The notes below the pieces were generated by a model that saw only the letters and a list, made by a program, of their open reading frames with translations, made no database searches and was not told where the DNA came from. Source: Brachypodius melanocephalos (taxonomy: Eukaryota; Chordata; Aves; Passeriformes; Pycnonotidae). Taken from it: a stretch of 64,000 bases of DNA. A program made the translations under genes and the position numbers. Shown here piece by piece: positions 11,867 through 25,598 of this stretch. The stretch is taken from positions 124,001-188,000 of the forward strand of contig VZSR01000055.1 of NCBI GenBank assembly GCA_013398615.1. Reading direction: 5' to 3'. Position 1 is the stretch's first letter; each line of letters opens with the position of its first letter.

Positions 11867-14800
11867 TCTCTGTAATCACACCAGGTGGTCTAACTGAAAG
11901 ATCATACGAGCTAGTGTCAGAAGGAAAGGACAGGTTAGTGAAACACAATAAAATAAAAAAAGGACAGCAAATGAATCTGAAGAACTCCCCCATCACACAG
12001 AGCCTGCCACTGAACTGAGGTTACACAGCAACAACAACACTGTCTCCAAATAATCCACCTCTGTAGCACCATTGACTCTCCAGTTCAGAATGATGCTCCT
12101 CTTTGGGGACTGCAGCTCAGAGCACCAAAAGTGCTCCTTTCAAAAAGGAGAACTCAGGTGGCAGAAACAATTCTGAGGCCTCAAAAGACTTTTCAGCCTG
12201 GGGAGGAGCTGGATGGTGTTTGCTGTGCAGTGCAGGGATTTGCAAAGGAGGCTCCCCTGGGGTGGAAACAGTGGGATCAGCTCCCCATGGCCCTGGGCTT
12301 GGCCAGCTGGGTGCAGGGCACACTAAGGAAGCTCTGCAGCAGAGGACGCTGGCTGGCTCCAAAGACAGACAAGGCAACAAACAAGTGCTTGCAGCAAGAA
12401 AAAAATTCTCCACAAACTGAGGTCACGCTTTCAAAGGGAGCACTGTCAGTTTTCTTGCTTTTCTTGAGGTTCTGGGTATTTTTAAACAGGCTCTGGGCAG
12501 AAGAATGACAGGTATTGGGTTTACTCTCTTACTCTCCTCTATAATAAATGACAGATTTCCCTAGAATGCAGATATTCACACATAAGAAGCAAAGCTTACC
12601 ACAACCTGGGCCTCACATGGGAATCCTTTGACCCTTCTGAAAGACAGAGAGGTGCAGCCATCAGCCAGGGAGATCACTGGGGTGGATTTTTTTTGGTATT
12701 GTTTTGGCTTTTTTTGTTATAGGAGAGGGTAGAGTTCTTTTAAATCCATTTCTCCAGATTTTATGTTACTGAGAAAACAAAGCAGCAATCAGGTGATAGC
12801 TTAGAGGTCATTCTATCTGGTTATTTCTTATTATATTTTCTGCATATTTACCTGTTAATTAGGAGAATACACAATCAAACATCACAAAACCTATGAAGAA
12901 CGGAGCACCCACTAAACAACTCCCCTATAATGAAAGTTTTGAAAAGTACCTTATCAAAAGCAATAACTTGTAAAGGACCTATCAGTATCAGTATCAATAA
13001 CTTGTAAAAGATGGAAAATATGATTTTCCATAGAGAGATTCCTACAGTAAGAATGAAGGGAATTTTTGACAACTTCATTCCCCTTCCCTGGATGTACAGT
13101 GTCTAGTCATTGCAACGCACATAACAAGTAATAAAAATGTAGATGGGTGATATAAACAAGATATTCTTTAAGGTATGAATATATTCTTATTCTTCATTGA
13201 TATTGAGATGGAATAAATATTTCCTCATTGACAAATGAAAATTATTTTTATGACATACAAAGACATGGAGAAAAATGAGTTACTTTTCTTCAGAAGGAAA
13301 GAATTTTTTACCAGGGACAACCATGTTCCATGACACAAAAGAATACTGAGTATTAAATCTAAAATAGAATTCAGATTTTATTATGGCATAGATTCCAGTA
13401 GCAATGGATCTCATTCTGAGCCTGCAAAGCTGTACATAAAATTATCCTCTTCTTTCAAAATAAGTTTTAAAAGAAGTGAAGAAAATTCCACGTTTTTAAA
13501 CGTTAACTATGTCTTAAAAGAGAGGTTACATAGAACTCTACTTTTGGGTAGCGTTGATTTGGTAAGGCTTATTTCTCAGAATTATACATCAACATACAAA
13601 CCCCTGGGGATACTGATTCTATTATATTTTATTGTTCCTGAGTTCAGTGAATTTTTTAAAGGGATCATTTTACCAATCAAGCTAACAGCATTTCTGGAAA
13701 TGTTGTAGCAATCTGTATTCTTTATTAAGCATACATTTGCTGACTAAACAAATGGTTCTTGTTTATTTCCATAGGATAATAGCTCTGGTGCTATATTTGT
13801 CTGCAAGCCTATTGCATGATTTGCTGCCACAGAGGAATGAGAGTTTTGGCAATGAGCAAGATCCAGCTGCAGAAGCAAACCTCAGTTCCACAGAACCCAC
13901 CTGATCATGCCCATAAAATGATTGTATTCTGCTGTTCTTTATTAACAATGCTGAACATTTAAGTCTATTAAGATGCATTTCAATACCTCAGCCGAATGCA
14001 AATGCCTCTCAACCTTTTCAGAGCAGTAAGATTTATCACAGTGTTTAAAGAATGATTGTGTCTCCTTTCTTGTACAAACAGGATTTGTTTTCGTGGGTAC
14101 CATTCCCAACAATTTAGAAGCCATAATTCAGTGGGCTTGATGTACTCCTCTAAATATTTGTGATGGAACTTGAGTAACAGCCCTGGCACACCGACTGTGA
14201 TTTACTGGAGACACTTGCAGGAATGCAGCCACGAATCCCACCAGAGTTCACATTGTTCACTGCTGAAGTAACTACACAGTTAAAACACCATACAGGGCAG
14301 AGAGCAACTCCTGTCTGCATCTCCTGGTACCAATAAGGGTGTTGCTTTATGGTAGCACACGGGGTGACAATTTTGGCAAAAGGTCATTGTTTATGAGCAC
14401 GTTTTCATCCCTGCTCTTCCACGATTACATCACAGAAAACAGGCTGCAGAATTGATAAACTGAATGTGAGCACACAAACGTGCCCTAGCACATGCAGATC
14501 TGAGAGGAAATGAACTTTCAGAATGCATGAAAGTTTGTGCAGGCTCTTTAAACTTAGAGGATTTTTGCTCAATTTGAATGAAAATAGTCTGTGCTATTGA
14601 GGCATTAAAACGTCCCTCAAATCACAGTAAACTACATAACACTACAAACAATCCTTCTATTCACCACCATCCATTCCCTGTACTGACCACCACCCTGATT
14701 TGGTGGCAAACACAGTGATACAGCCTCTGCTTGTTCTGTCTGCCCACCTGTTCCTTGTGTCACCCTTCCTTAGGACAGGTTAAGAACAGCTCCACTGAGT

Positions 14801-16781
14801 ACAGCTGCTAGGGAAAGCACACATGCAGTGGGTCCACCCCACTACACCAGTAATTACTACACAGAGCTGAAGGCAAAAAAGGCATTTTCCTGGGCCCAAG
14901 CACTGGTGAAGATATTTCCCAGTCACTGTCAGGGCTGCAGAGTGGCAAACTAATCCACAAGAACACAACAGTGAAGTACAAAAATACTTCATGGCGCTGA
15001 TCTCCTTGGATCAGTGCTGATTTTTTTCCACTTATGGGTGCCCCAAATTACCTGAAGCCTTCAACAATGCTTCTCCAAAATTAAAATTCTTTGGTGTAAG
15101 AGTTGCCCAGAACTGGAATGCCTGATTACATATCTCTCTAAACCACATTTATTTTTGTTTCTGTCAGCCTTAGATCTAAACCTAAGTAAAGATTCTACAA
15201 ATAGGCAGGCTATTAAACTGAGTAAGGTGGTGTCTGTATCACTAAAGAATCCTTCTGAGTTAAGTCTCTCTGATTGAATGTGAAACAGTAATCTGAAGTC
15301 AATAGATACCTGGAGGTATTTCTGCTCCTCAACAGCCTACAGAACATGTTATTTCATTTATTTTCCTTGCACCCTGAAAGAAATATGTCTTACAAACCTA
15401 GAGGACAGGCTATATTATGTCAACCCTACAACTCTGAAACCCTTCTGTAAGGTTCAAGCATGGGAATTACTTGAAGCTAATTGGAAGAAGGAAAGATGCA
15501 TTGGGTAATAAAATGAAGTTAGTGCCACATATGAGCACCAGGAAGACTGTAATTACTCAGCAGCTCTTCGAGAAAAATCTCTGCCTTCATTTTCAACTAC
15601 CAACTTTCTAGAATTGTTGTGGCAAAATTACCCTTGAAGATAAATATGATTAGTCACTTAAAATATATTCCTGTGTTAGGAAGGCTGCAGACTTGTAAGG
15701 TATAAAATTTTAACACAGAGTTAGGTATAATAACAACTAGTCAGAAATCATTTCCCTAAATGACTCTCAGCCCCAGACCAGCTTCTCCAAGAGAAAGATC
15801 TTCAGAAAATCCTCCTCAGAGTTATGAGGTCTCTGGGATAAAATCCTATTTTTATCTGGGGTGTGTATGGCAGCATAGTGCAGTTCTCAGGAGGATCCAG
15901 GAGTGCCAGGGCATCAAACAGGAGCCTGGCTGCCCTCCATCTGAACCAAAGATGAAGCTGCTCCTCCTCCAAAGCCTTCACACCCTCATTCCCAGGTCCT
16001 CCACCCTTGGTACCTTTCTGGAAAGGCTGGCAGCTGCAGCAGCACTAAGCCAGACCCACAGAGGAGCACAGAAGGACCTCACAGACCAGTTCAGAGCCTT
16101 CCTTATGCTCTGCCTTGGGCCTGCAGGTAAAACCAGCAGCTGGCAGGGAATCCCCTAAGTCCATGAGAACTCACCAGAAGGAAACAACTTCTCCCTTCAC
16201 TGACAGGAGAGGTCTCATGTGCTGAAATGATCTGGTCTCCAGAGAGGTGAAGCCCCTCCTGGGGTGACTGGGTCCCCAGTAGCTCTGTGAAATTCAGCCA
16301 CCAAGGCTTTCTGCAAACCTGCTGCCACACCTGTCAATGTGATTTGAGACAGAGACTTCAGGGTAGGTGCCTGAAAAGCTCCTGCCAGAACATAAACACG
16401 TTTTAACTTGTGCCACTTGAGTTGTTCTGTAAGTCCATATTGTTCTGTTCTTGCTTTGGAGAATTGGCAAATGACACGATGCTTTTTACTTGTTTTTAGA
16501 ATCTGTTAGCTCAAATAACTTCATCATTTTTAGAAGTAAAACTCACATAACACTCTCCCTGTGAAGCTTTCCTTTACTGGACCAGAATGCCATAATTACA
16601 AGGTGCCCTACATCTGGGACCAGTTTCAGGAACAGGTATTTTGGCTAATAATATTCAGGAAAATGCTTACATTGGATAATTCCCCAAAAGAACGTTAACT
16701 GCATGTGAAGCCATCATCCTTTGTGGTCTGGCTTTAAGCTGAAAGTGAGATTTTTTTTTTTTCCTGGACCTAGTCTAGCTT

Positions 16782-16783
<2 letters not shown>

Positions 16784-16818
<35 letters not shown>
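16784..16818. repeat. T homopolymer (35)
   Basis: There are 35 consecutive T bases, with a further 12-T run about 20 bases upstream (16751-16762). This is the longest homopolymer in the window, and its real length is likely to vary and to be hard to sequence. A poly-A tail of a minus-strand retrocopy is possible, but I see no retrogene body next to it. Confidence 0.85.
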
Positions 16819-16819
<1 letters not shown>

Positions 16820-18736
16820 GTAATAATGGATGCCTCTTTGTTGTCTTTGTGGTAATTAATTTTTCACACTTGATACCTAAAACATTTTTTTGCATAGTGG
16901 AATAAGCAAGAAAACAAGAAATACACATTTTTTACAACATGATACCAAGGCTTTGGCCAAGCCTTCCTTCTATTTTGCATGATTCCAGGACAACACCAAT
17001 TTGACTGAAAGAATCATGATTGCTAAAAGGATAAAACACCCAGTTTGAAACTAGGCACTGATACATATAATGATATTTTACCCCTGGTGCTATGCGAGGG
17101 ACTACTACTCTGGCCTTTCAAACTATTCTGGTTTTCTAACCCTATCTGCCTGTAATCTATAAATGTGTACAGGACTATTTATAATAAAATTGTCTGTGCT
17201 CACTCAATATAGGAATACTATTTCAACTTGAAGTCAGTCTGCACTGCTTATGACCAAAAAAAAGGGAGGAATCTGAATGAAAATTACAAGTCCAACATCA
17301 CTTCACAAGGTTTCCTAAGTCATGTAATTGCATCAGTGAACACTGAGCTAAAGCTGGTATTAATTCTGTCATAGAAACACTCGACTCAAGTGGGTCCTCT
17401 GCCCTGCAATCCCTTCCTAAATGTGTATTATTCAAGCTCAATAAGTAATTTTGCTGGAATAGTGCAGAAGCTTTCTGATATCTGCTTAAAGTCATTACAG
17501 CTCTCCAGAGTAGACATCATACTATTATTGTTTTTAAATAAAAATCATGTCTGTGACCAAAGTGCATGTTTTATACTATGCCCCTCCAGGAAGATTTAAG
17601 GGCTGGCTCCAGACTGATGTTATTCCCTGAGAATTTATCAACCTTTTTTAAAAAGGAACAGTTAAAAACATGTTCAGCAAAGATTTTCAAATTTCACTCC
17701 ACACAAAATACAAATGCAAAAAGTGCTTGAGGTAAAAAATATTTTACATTGTATGATCTTCAGTCTCTGAATATGATATTTAAAATGCACTGGTTAACCT
17801 TGGCTACAGATTTTAAATTTCCAGCAGCAGAACTGGTCAGTAGGTACCAGTGCATTCTGCCAGATGGAGATTTTTACATTTATGCATACAGGCACTGGAA
17901 AGATAGGAAGTTTTCCTTGCAAGTTGCTCCACATGCTGACTGCAGCTCAGAGTTCTACTGTGGAGAATGTAAGAGCTTATGAAAATGAGGTGTGCTTGAA
18001 TCCCTTTAAGGATGCCTGAGCTATTTTGCAGGCCTGCACTCTGTCAGGGGTATAAAGTCTAACCCTCAGAAAAATGGGGCACAAATCTTTCCCTTACTGA
18101 ACATCACGAGGAAATTTGGCTGCGTTGTGATCAGAGTTTATTTGCAGTGCTGCATGCTGAAAAAAGCCCAAGAATCCAAAGATTTTGCAACCTGAAGCCT
18201 TATTACATGTATTTGTTATTATGTTAAATTATCTAGTTTTGTTATCATCATGGCATTGCTCCTAGGTCTTCACCTAATAAAAACCAAAATTTCTTTGTGA
18301 ATTTTTCACAAAGACCTCTCTTTCTCACTGTGGTCTCTCTTTGCCCACATTCAGTATTGTCAATCCAAATTGCCAAAATGCAAAAAGGCTGCACACAATA
18401 TTTCAAGTATTATGTGGCAGATAAGGATGATTCTAAATCACTTTATTACAGCCTTAATTCTCCTGACATACTAAACTCAGAAACAGAACTACCCAAACCC
18501 TGTGACATCAGCTGCTGCCCAAAAATATGCAAATGAGATGCTGTTCTCTGAATCCAGGGAACATACCTTGCCACCCATTTAAATGACTGAACCACTGCTG
18601 CTACAATGGTGAATTTGGAGTGGCAAAACGAGTCTGTATCCTTTAAGTTGTAAATATATATACACATAGGTGTATTTGACCTTGGAAAACTTGTCAGAAT
18701 GCACTAGGCACATCACCAGATCCACTTTTGTGCAAT

Positions 18737-18741
18737 GTGAG
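18737..18741 (+). repeat. Left target-site duplication of the solo LTR
   Basis: The pentamer 'gtgag' lies directly before the TG that starts the LTR and is repeated exactly at 19254-19258, directly after the terminal CA. A 5-bp duplication is typical of class III (ERVL-type) integrations. Confidence 0.8.
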
Positions 18742-19253
18742 TGCCCATTTTGGCTGGGATAGAGTTAATTTCCTCCCTAGTAGCTGGCAAAAAGCTGAGT
18801 TTTGGATTCAGTGTGAGAATAATGTTGAAAACACACTGATGTTCTGGTGCTGAACAGTCAAGGACTGTTCAGTGTCTCATGCTCTGCCTGTGAGGAGGGG
18901 CACAAGAACCTGGGAGGGAGCATGGCCAGGACAGCTGAGCTGAACTGCTCCACACCAGAGAAGAGCATGGCCAGAACATAAACTGGGAGAGTTGTCAGTG
19001 CTTGGGATGGGCTGGAGAGCAAGGGATGAGCAATTCTATTGTACATCACTTGTGTTTCTAGGGCTTTATTCGTCTCTCTCTTTCTGTTATGACCTTATTA
19101 TTATTATTATTATTATTATTATCATTAATAACTTCTTTCAAATATCAGACTGTTTTTGTCTGAACCCTTGGAGTTTATCTTTTTTTCTGATTCTCATTGT
19201 TCTCTCTATCTCCTGTGTGGTGCTTAGGTACCAGCCAGGGTTGAACCATGCCA
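18742..19253 (+). mobile_element. Solo LTR of an avian endogenous retrovirus, probably ERVL-type
   Basis: This 512-bp element starts TG and ends CA between perfect 5-bp duplications. The beginning ('tggctgggatagagttaatt', 'cctagtagctggc') and the later 'ggattcagtgtgagaataatgttga', 'tcatgctctgcc' and 'gtgtggtgcttaggtaccagccagggttgaacca' blocks match an LTR family that I know to be abundant in songbird and other bird genomes. A weak TATA-like 'cataaactggga' lies near 18978-18989, where better-preserved copies carry 'tatataaactgg'. A TTA microsatellite follows in the 3' part. No gag, pol or env sequence lies on either side, so this is a solo LTR left by LTR-LTR recombination. The TATA change and general divergence suggest an old, probably inactive promoter. 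The exact subfamily name was not verified. Confidence 0.88.
19095..19122 (+). repeat. (TTA)n microsatellite inside the LTR
   Basis: About nine TTA units followed by 'tcattaataa'. Other copies of this LTR family carry a similar array at the same place, so it belongs to the element and has varied in length since insertion. Confidence 0.85.
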
Positions 19254-19258
19254 GTGAG
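19254..19258 (+). repeat. Right target-site duplication of the solo LTR
   Basis: The exact second copy of 'gtgag' directly after the terminal CA. It confirms that the LTR ends are intact and that the pair was generated by integration. Confidence 0.8.
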
Positions 19259-22200
19259 GTAGACATCAATTTGACTTAATCTGTTTCGCCCTTGACAAGA
19301 TTACAACCCCCTGCAGAATTAAATACTGTTAATGAGCTTTGGACTGTATTCAGAAATCCAGGCCTTGGAAAAGAAGGGAGTTTCAGTTCAGGCAAACACT
19401 TCATTATAAAGGTATATTAAAAGTATATTTAAAAGGTATATTAAAGTACAGAATGTGAGTGTAGTTGGGGGAAGAGAGTGATACCTACTGAGCCTCTTTA
19501 GTATCTACAAGCTCCACAACACAATGCCATGTTTTACCAGCTCTTGCCAGCTAAAAGGCAGCCACATCAACCAGGGGCTAGAAGAGAGAGGAAGAAAGGG
19601 AAGGAGAAGGAAAGGGAAGAACAATTTTCAATAGACAGATATTGCTATCTTGTACCTGCCTTGAATATAGGAAATACAATTTTTAGTTTGCAGCTGCTAA
19701 ATGTAATTCACTGCCATTTCACTATCAAAAGAGAAAGGAGTTAAAACAAGTTCCTGAAAATAATCATGAAGGACTTCTCTTGGGTTTACATGGTTTGTTT
19801 TTTGTTTGTTTTTAAGGTTTTTTTACATAAACAAGTTAGCATCAATCCAGTTTGATAAGCCCATATGAAACAATAAATGAAACTCCTTCCTTTTCCAAAC
19901 CACTCCTCTCCAAGCCAACCAGGTACTTTAACCCAAAAAAGATCATGTAGACTTAGTCTAATTTATGTATCTTTGTCTTCAAAGATTTTCTATTAGGATA
20001 CCACACAAGCTAAAAAACTTACAAGAACACACTGTACTAAAGAAAATTAGGAAGAAAAATAGAATGAAAATAGAATGCAACAGTCCCAGAACATTTATAT
20101 TTCTTTTCTTAGGGAAGCAGTTAATGTGATGTTCTGCTCTGTTTCTATTCACCCATTGGAGAGCCACTGTCACAAGCCACCAACTCCTCCCAGCTGTCTG
20201 GGATCCACCAGCCCTGGCTTTGCCAGGCAAGGATGACACAATGCTGGAACTCCATCATCTTTTGGACCACGGTGCTCCCTGTCTCATCCTGCCATTCTCA
20301 GGTGGATAATTGGGCTCTGCCCACAGCAATGATTCCATTACTGCCACGCTCTTGCAAGGTGACGAAAGGTGAAATAATAAGATCCTGCCCTTTCCACATT
20401 GTGTTGCACATGGACTTGTTAGTGAGGTGGGAGCCTTGTGGAAGCAAAGGGACACGGCTCTCCCTTTCACAAGCTGGTGTAACAAACACTTAGGGAACTT
20501 CTTTTCCAGTGAATTTGTTCAAGGACTGTCTCAGACTCTCACTAATTTTCTGCCCCTCTCTCATCCAAAAGAAAGCTGGGCTAGGCTGCTTTTATGATGA
20601 AAACACGTGCAAACACCCCCCAATGTTTTTAAATCACAGTAATAGTACAAGTAGGCTGGGATGGCTTAAGAGAGAGGCTTGTGGGTACCTGTTCGTGTTA
20701 GTGACATCCAAAACAAAGACCAACCAATTAAAAAGTGCTTTTCCTTTATAAATTGGGGAATAAGAGGCTGGTTTGCTTTATGCCTCTAGACAGCTTAAAG
20801 TATAGCTGTCCAGCTGGTGGCAAGAAAGCAGGTTAGCACGTGGTGATTCTTATCCCAGAGAAGGGCCCTTCCCTGCTGTTTGAGGGGTCTTTTTCCTTCT
20901 CCCCTATACCCAACTCCTATTTGATGGCTCTCTAATTCCTGACTGAGCTGCACACAGCTGCCTCGCTCCATGTAGTGTGTGACCCAGATATGGAGCTTAA
21001 TGCTTTGCAAAGCACATTCCCCTGCACTGACAGATAAATCAGCTTCTTGTGGCCGCTTAAAAACAGCAGCTTTAGCTGCTGGAGAAGTTCTCAGCGAGTG
21101 CAGCCAAGACACGAAAGGCAGTAATCCACCATGCTCTCAGCAAGCCAGGGAGAGCCTGGTGCACAGGCTATCACCCACACACAACCCCACTGGCACAGCA
21201 GAGCTGCAGAATCCTCCAGGCACAGAGGAGGCTGTCAGCAGCACTAACATGATTAGCTGGGGGATCTGCATATTTTCCTCTCACAGGTCTGGGAAGGGTG
21301 AGCTCAGCTGGGGCACTCCCCTTAACTGGGTCATCTCTGCTCCGGGACCCAACAGACACAAAAGCTGTCAGCCCTGTCCACCCATGCCAATGCTGCCAAT
21401 GCCACCCTGGTAACCTTGTCACCTCTTCTCAGGTGTCGGCAAAATTGGGCTTGGCCAGGAGGTAACTCAGCTGCTTGTGTCCATGCCATAGCTTTTGGTC
21501 CAGGGTGCTTGTTCCACTTCTCACTTTCTCACCCCTGAAACAGGCCTGAATAGTTTTAAAAAGCTTGCCCAGATGCCCAAATGATATTTTTTTTCCCTCA
21601 CTGAAAACATTAGAGACTAAAACATTGATAAGTGAGAAGCATCTCCTTCTACCTAACCCAATGCAACATTTCTTTTCAGGACCTCCCCCAAACTTTTTGG
21701 CACAGAAAGCCCTAAAATATGATGAACATCATAAAACAACAAATCCTGTAGTATTGAAGTGGTTTAAGAAACTAGCAGAGCAAGAGGATCTCAAGTGTAA
21801 TCTTTCATCTAGACAGTACACTATCTCTGTGATATCTATCAAATAAATACTACCTGCTTTTGGATGTGCTTTTTGTTTGTTTGCTTGTTTGTTTATTGTT
21901 TTTTCTGTGTTCTGAGAAGACTGAGAGTGTCATTAAGAAGTGGGAGCTGGTGATGGTGACTGCATCACATTTGCTACATCTCCTCCCTCCTGATGTGAGC
22001 GTTACAACTTTTGGTTATGCATTTTCTGTACTGTGAGGACCATGATGGGTGTCTTGAGAGCCCAATATGGGCCTCAACTGGAAAACCTGAGCTGAGAAAA
22101 AAGAAAAATCTTCAGAGAGATGAATACATACACAGCAGTAATTAGGTTAGAAAGGTCTAGGAGATCAGCCATTCTCAGTGTTTAAGCACTCAGGATGATT

Positions 22201-23448
22201 GGGAAGTATGTGCACATAGACATCCTGAAGAAAAGAAAAATACTGTGGTGATTGATTCCCCTGAAAATTTCGTATTAGATCCAGACTACTTACCCATTTG
22301 ATTTGATGTGTATGTTTTCTAGAATCCAGCATATTTTCCTTGAAGCCTGTCAAATCTTGAATATTCACAGTAAGCCAGGCAAGGTGAGCTAAAGGCAGCA
22401 AAACCAAAATGAAACTCCTCTGACAGGTTAAGGTTTGTGGCACATGCTGCAGACAGGAGGTCACATTCTTATCAGAATAATCCATTCTGACTTTAAAAAC
22501 CTTTTGAGCAATGTGAAAATACTGACATGCCAAGATTTTCCTCCACACTGCATACCACCCAGAATGGAAATTTTACAATGGCTCTGAACCATTATGAGAA
22601 AGATTTTTCTACCACTTGCCTGTCCCAGGTGTTTGTAAATAAACAGCTAATTAAAAATTGAATTAAAACAGGCATAACCCTTTTTTACTTCATACAGCAG
22701 CAGAAAAAATACATATTCTCTCAGTTACAACATACTGGATGACAAGACGAATGACAAAAAGAAAAATAATTTTTTCTGCTACTTTTCATTGAAAACATAA
22801 TTTAGTTTTTTGATGGCTTTGTATCTTTAACACTGCAGGAGGTTACCCCTACTTTCCCCTTCCCAAGGAGATCAGTTAGCAGAACATATTTCCCCACGGG
22901 TGCTCACTGCAGTGGCTTGTCCTCCAAATCAACAAGCAGCGAGCCAGCTCTAGTTTGGAAGGCACAGTGGAGTGGAGCTCAATCCAAATTGAAATGCAGT
23001 GCCTCTCATCCAGTTCATGGCAGGGCCAGCCCTGAATTCATGCACTTGTGAAGCTTCCAGGTCCCAGCTGATCCCCTCTGGGTGTGGGAGCACGAGTGTC
23101 GCTGTAACAGGAATGCCAGCTCGCTGAAAAGGATGCTCAGCTCGCAGAGAGGCTGCACGCTTGTACCCTGCTTGAGTCAGTCCTGCTTGCTGGGAGCTGA
23201 CATCCTCAGAGGGCTTCACAAATGCTCCTTTCAGCAGCTCTGGCCTCAAACTTTCCCCCTGCCTTGTACCTCCTACATCATTCCTGTTCCCTTCGAACCA
23301 CCTGTGTCAGCAATTAGCGGGGTTTGAGGGAGCTGGGCAGTAAAACCTGCAGTAAAATTGATGCTACAATCACAACACTGGCCTTAGTGGTACCCAGGCA
23401 ATAAACCAGAAAGGAGGAAGAGTAATTGCTGAAATTAATTGCTGTTTG

Positions 23449-23467
23449 AAAAAAAAAAAAAAAAAAA
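23449..23467. repeat. A homopolymer (about 19)
   Basis: An uninterrupted A run is followed by 'gaggaggggg'. No recognisable retroposon body lies upstream of it. Confidence 0.75.
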
Positions 23468-23617
23468 GAGGAGGGGGCATGGATAAAAGTGTTCTCACTC
23501 TTGTACTGCAAGTATACTGTTAGCACTGACTTCAGCCCTTTCAGAGCTGCTGCTGAACTGAGTCAAAGCAGGTGCAGAACTTTTGAATACAGGTTAATTA
23601 GTTCCATGATGAGGATC

Positions 23618-23650
23618 ATCATTTCCAGTATCATTTTCAGTATCATTTTC
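23618..23650. repeat. 12-bp tandem repeat
   Basis: Two exact units of 'agtatcattttc' (23627-23638 and 23639-23650) are preceded by a degenerate partial unit ('atcatttcc'). Confidence 0.75.
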
Positions 23651-24580
23651 AGGACAGTTAGTGGAACACCATGGTTTGTAGCACCTTTAACTTCATTTGT
23701 GGCAGCATCTGTGGCACAATGCTGCTGAAACTGGTTCCTCTCCCAGGCCAGTGCAGAAGGGTTATCTTCTCTCAGCTGGCAGATACACCTTAAAATGCCC
23801 AATGAAACCAACTACCAGGCATTGTCAGCTGCAGATCGTCCCTCTTTTAAAAGCAAACCCAAATAAAAATACCAAATATTTAATTCAAGATTTCTCCCAC
23901 AGAAGGTCATTGAAGAACAAGAACGCCTTTAGTTTCATATGTGGTATGTACAAAATCCAAGAGGATGTTTTTAATTGAAATTTTATCCTCCTTTTGATGA
24001 ACTGCCAGAACCTACATGTAGAAAGCAGAATGGGCTTTAATAAAGAGCAGTAATTTGCAGTTCTGTGGGAATCTTATTGCTTTGGGACCTACAATTTTAC
24101 CAGATGCTATCAAAAATCCCTTCAATAAAATGGTCTCTCACTATTGACTACAAATCAACATCTAGCTTTTAGCCAGCACAGGGTTAATTGACAAAATTAG
24201 TTCTATTCCTCTAAAAGACATAACTTAGGAAGCCTCCTAATATGTTTTTTCTAATCAATTAGTATTCATATTATCTTTAAGACAGAAAGACAAGGCACAG
24301 TGTCTGTAACCACCCATTTATCCTTTATTAACCCACACCACCATCACACTTTACCAATAAGCCCTAAGGTTTTCTATTCCCCTACTTTTCATGAAAATTT
24401 AGAGCTCTTCAGGAAAGAGAGAGGAGACAGCATTCAAAAAAAAAAAAAATCTTCAACGCATGGCTGAAGTGAAAGACTTAGTTTGGAACTCCCTGCCTTG
24501 ATGGTCTCTAATGATTCAAAGTTTTAGAAAGAGGAGAAGTCACTTAAATAGGAGGTATTTACATTTGTATTTTCCTAAAG

Positions 24581-24621
24581 GAAAGAAAAAAAAAAGAAAA
24601 AAAAGAAAAAAAAGAAAAAAG
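24581..24621. repeat. A-rich (AAAAAAG)n low-complexity tract
   Basis: A runs separated by single G bases at roughly 7-8 base spacing. This is purine-only simple sequence with no element body alongside. Confidence 0.85.
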
Positions 24622-25598
24622 ACAATGCTGACTCTGTGGGTGATGATTTTTATATTTACTCATTATAGGTACATATAAAAATCTCCAAATTTTGAAACAT
24701 CTGCTAACTTAGAATTTTATCTTTGGATTCATATCTAGTAGAAAACTTTTAACTGTATCAGTCAGTTTAAAACAAACCTCCTAAAGAATTGGTCATAATT
24801 TTTATTTTTCTGCAGTTCTGGAAATGCACATTGACTGCACAACCTCACAATTACTGCAAAGCTTTAATCTCATTCGTATATTCTGGTTATTCCCCAATGC
24901 TAAACATGCCTCTAGCAAAGCAGAACTCAGCTTATTAGCACAAATTTTTAATAATTTCTCCCTCCCCTTTCTTGTTAATTTTATTTTTTTTATGTTATCC
25001 ATTTTCAAGTACTTTCCTTTTTGTTTAGCCATTAAATTTAAGATGATCCAGTACAAAAAACCCCCCTGAATTATATCATCTGGCAATAAATACATGTAAC
25101 TTAAAGATTTATTTCTTTACTAGCTATGTGCTCTTCCCCAGTCACACTCCAAGGTCTATTGTAATACATCTGGCTAAAAAATCTTGGTTTATTTTTCTGT
25201 AAAAATATGGATTCCTGCTGACAGCAAAATTTTATTGCAGAGGTATTAGAAAGTAATATCTGTTCACTCTAACAAGCTCTCCTGAATCCATGTTATCAAC
25301 CAGAAAACTGTTGTGGGCCATTTGTTTTGTCTTTTTTTTCCCCCTCTCTCTCTCTCTTTCAAACAAGTGTAATTGGAGCTGGAGCAAAAAGGCATCCTTG
25401 AAGGACAGATGTGGAATGGTCATCCCTCAAAAGCATTGGGCAGTGCTCAGATGTCATCAGTCAGTGCCCCTCAATTCCCTCTTAGACGAAAGGGCTGCCT
25501 GCCTCGAATTCCAAATGCATTTTGACAGCCAGGTTTTCTCCCAGATCTCTGAAAAGAGAATATTTCCTGACCCAATACACCTACTCCCATTAACAAAA

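Larger units (their letters stand above)
6309..18736. other. Long non-coding stretch
   Basis: About 12.4 kb with no gene I can support. GC-richer patches lie at about 9420-9740, 10340-10540, 12100-12500 and 15760-16330. The last carries a plus-strand open frame (15760-16158, 132 codons) ending just beyond a donor-like site at 16127/16128. Its codon composition is unremarkable, with about 23 percent G at first positions, so I do not call it. The string resembling 'cccattgatttcagtagg' near 8473-8490 may be part of an old amniote interspersed repeat, but it is too short to assign. Short tandem repeats are listed separately. Confidence 0.5.
19259..25598. other. Non-coding stretch
   Basis: No supported gene. 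GC-richer patches occur at 20150-20490, 20980-21430 and 22930-23330. They contain overlapping open frames on both strands (up to 144 codons, plus strand 20979-21413) with unremarkable codon composition. A splice-like minus-strand segment at 22294-22388 is discussed under rejected items. Small repeats include a (TTTG)n run near 21871-21894. Confidence 0.5.

Noticed and set aside
12600..12636. 37-bp minus-strand segment with good splice signals
   Set aside because: It is too short, with two open frames and no partner exon; this is the level expected by chance.
15772..16127. Plus-strand 356-bp open segment between an acceptor-like site and a GCAG|GTAAAA donor
   Set aside because: Only about 23 percent G-start codons in a locally GC-rich patch, with low-complexity Ala/Leu/Pro content; probably a chance ORF.
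20979..21422. Overlapping GC-rich open frames on both strands (up to 144 codons)
   Set aside because: Composition follows local GC content, and neither strand has convincing splice sites or codon bias.
22294..22388. Minus-strand 95-bp segment with a strong acceptor and TGG|GTAAGT donor
   Set aside because: The codon composition is not coding-like (about 19 percent G-start), and no in-phase partner was found. Kept only as a possible pseudo-exon.
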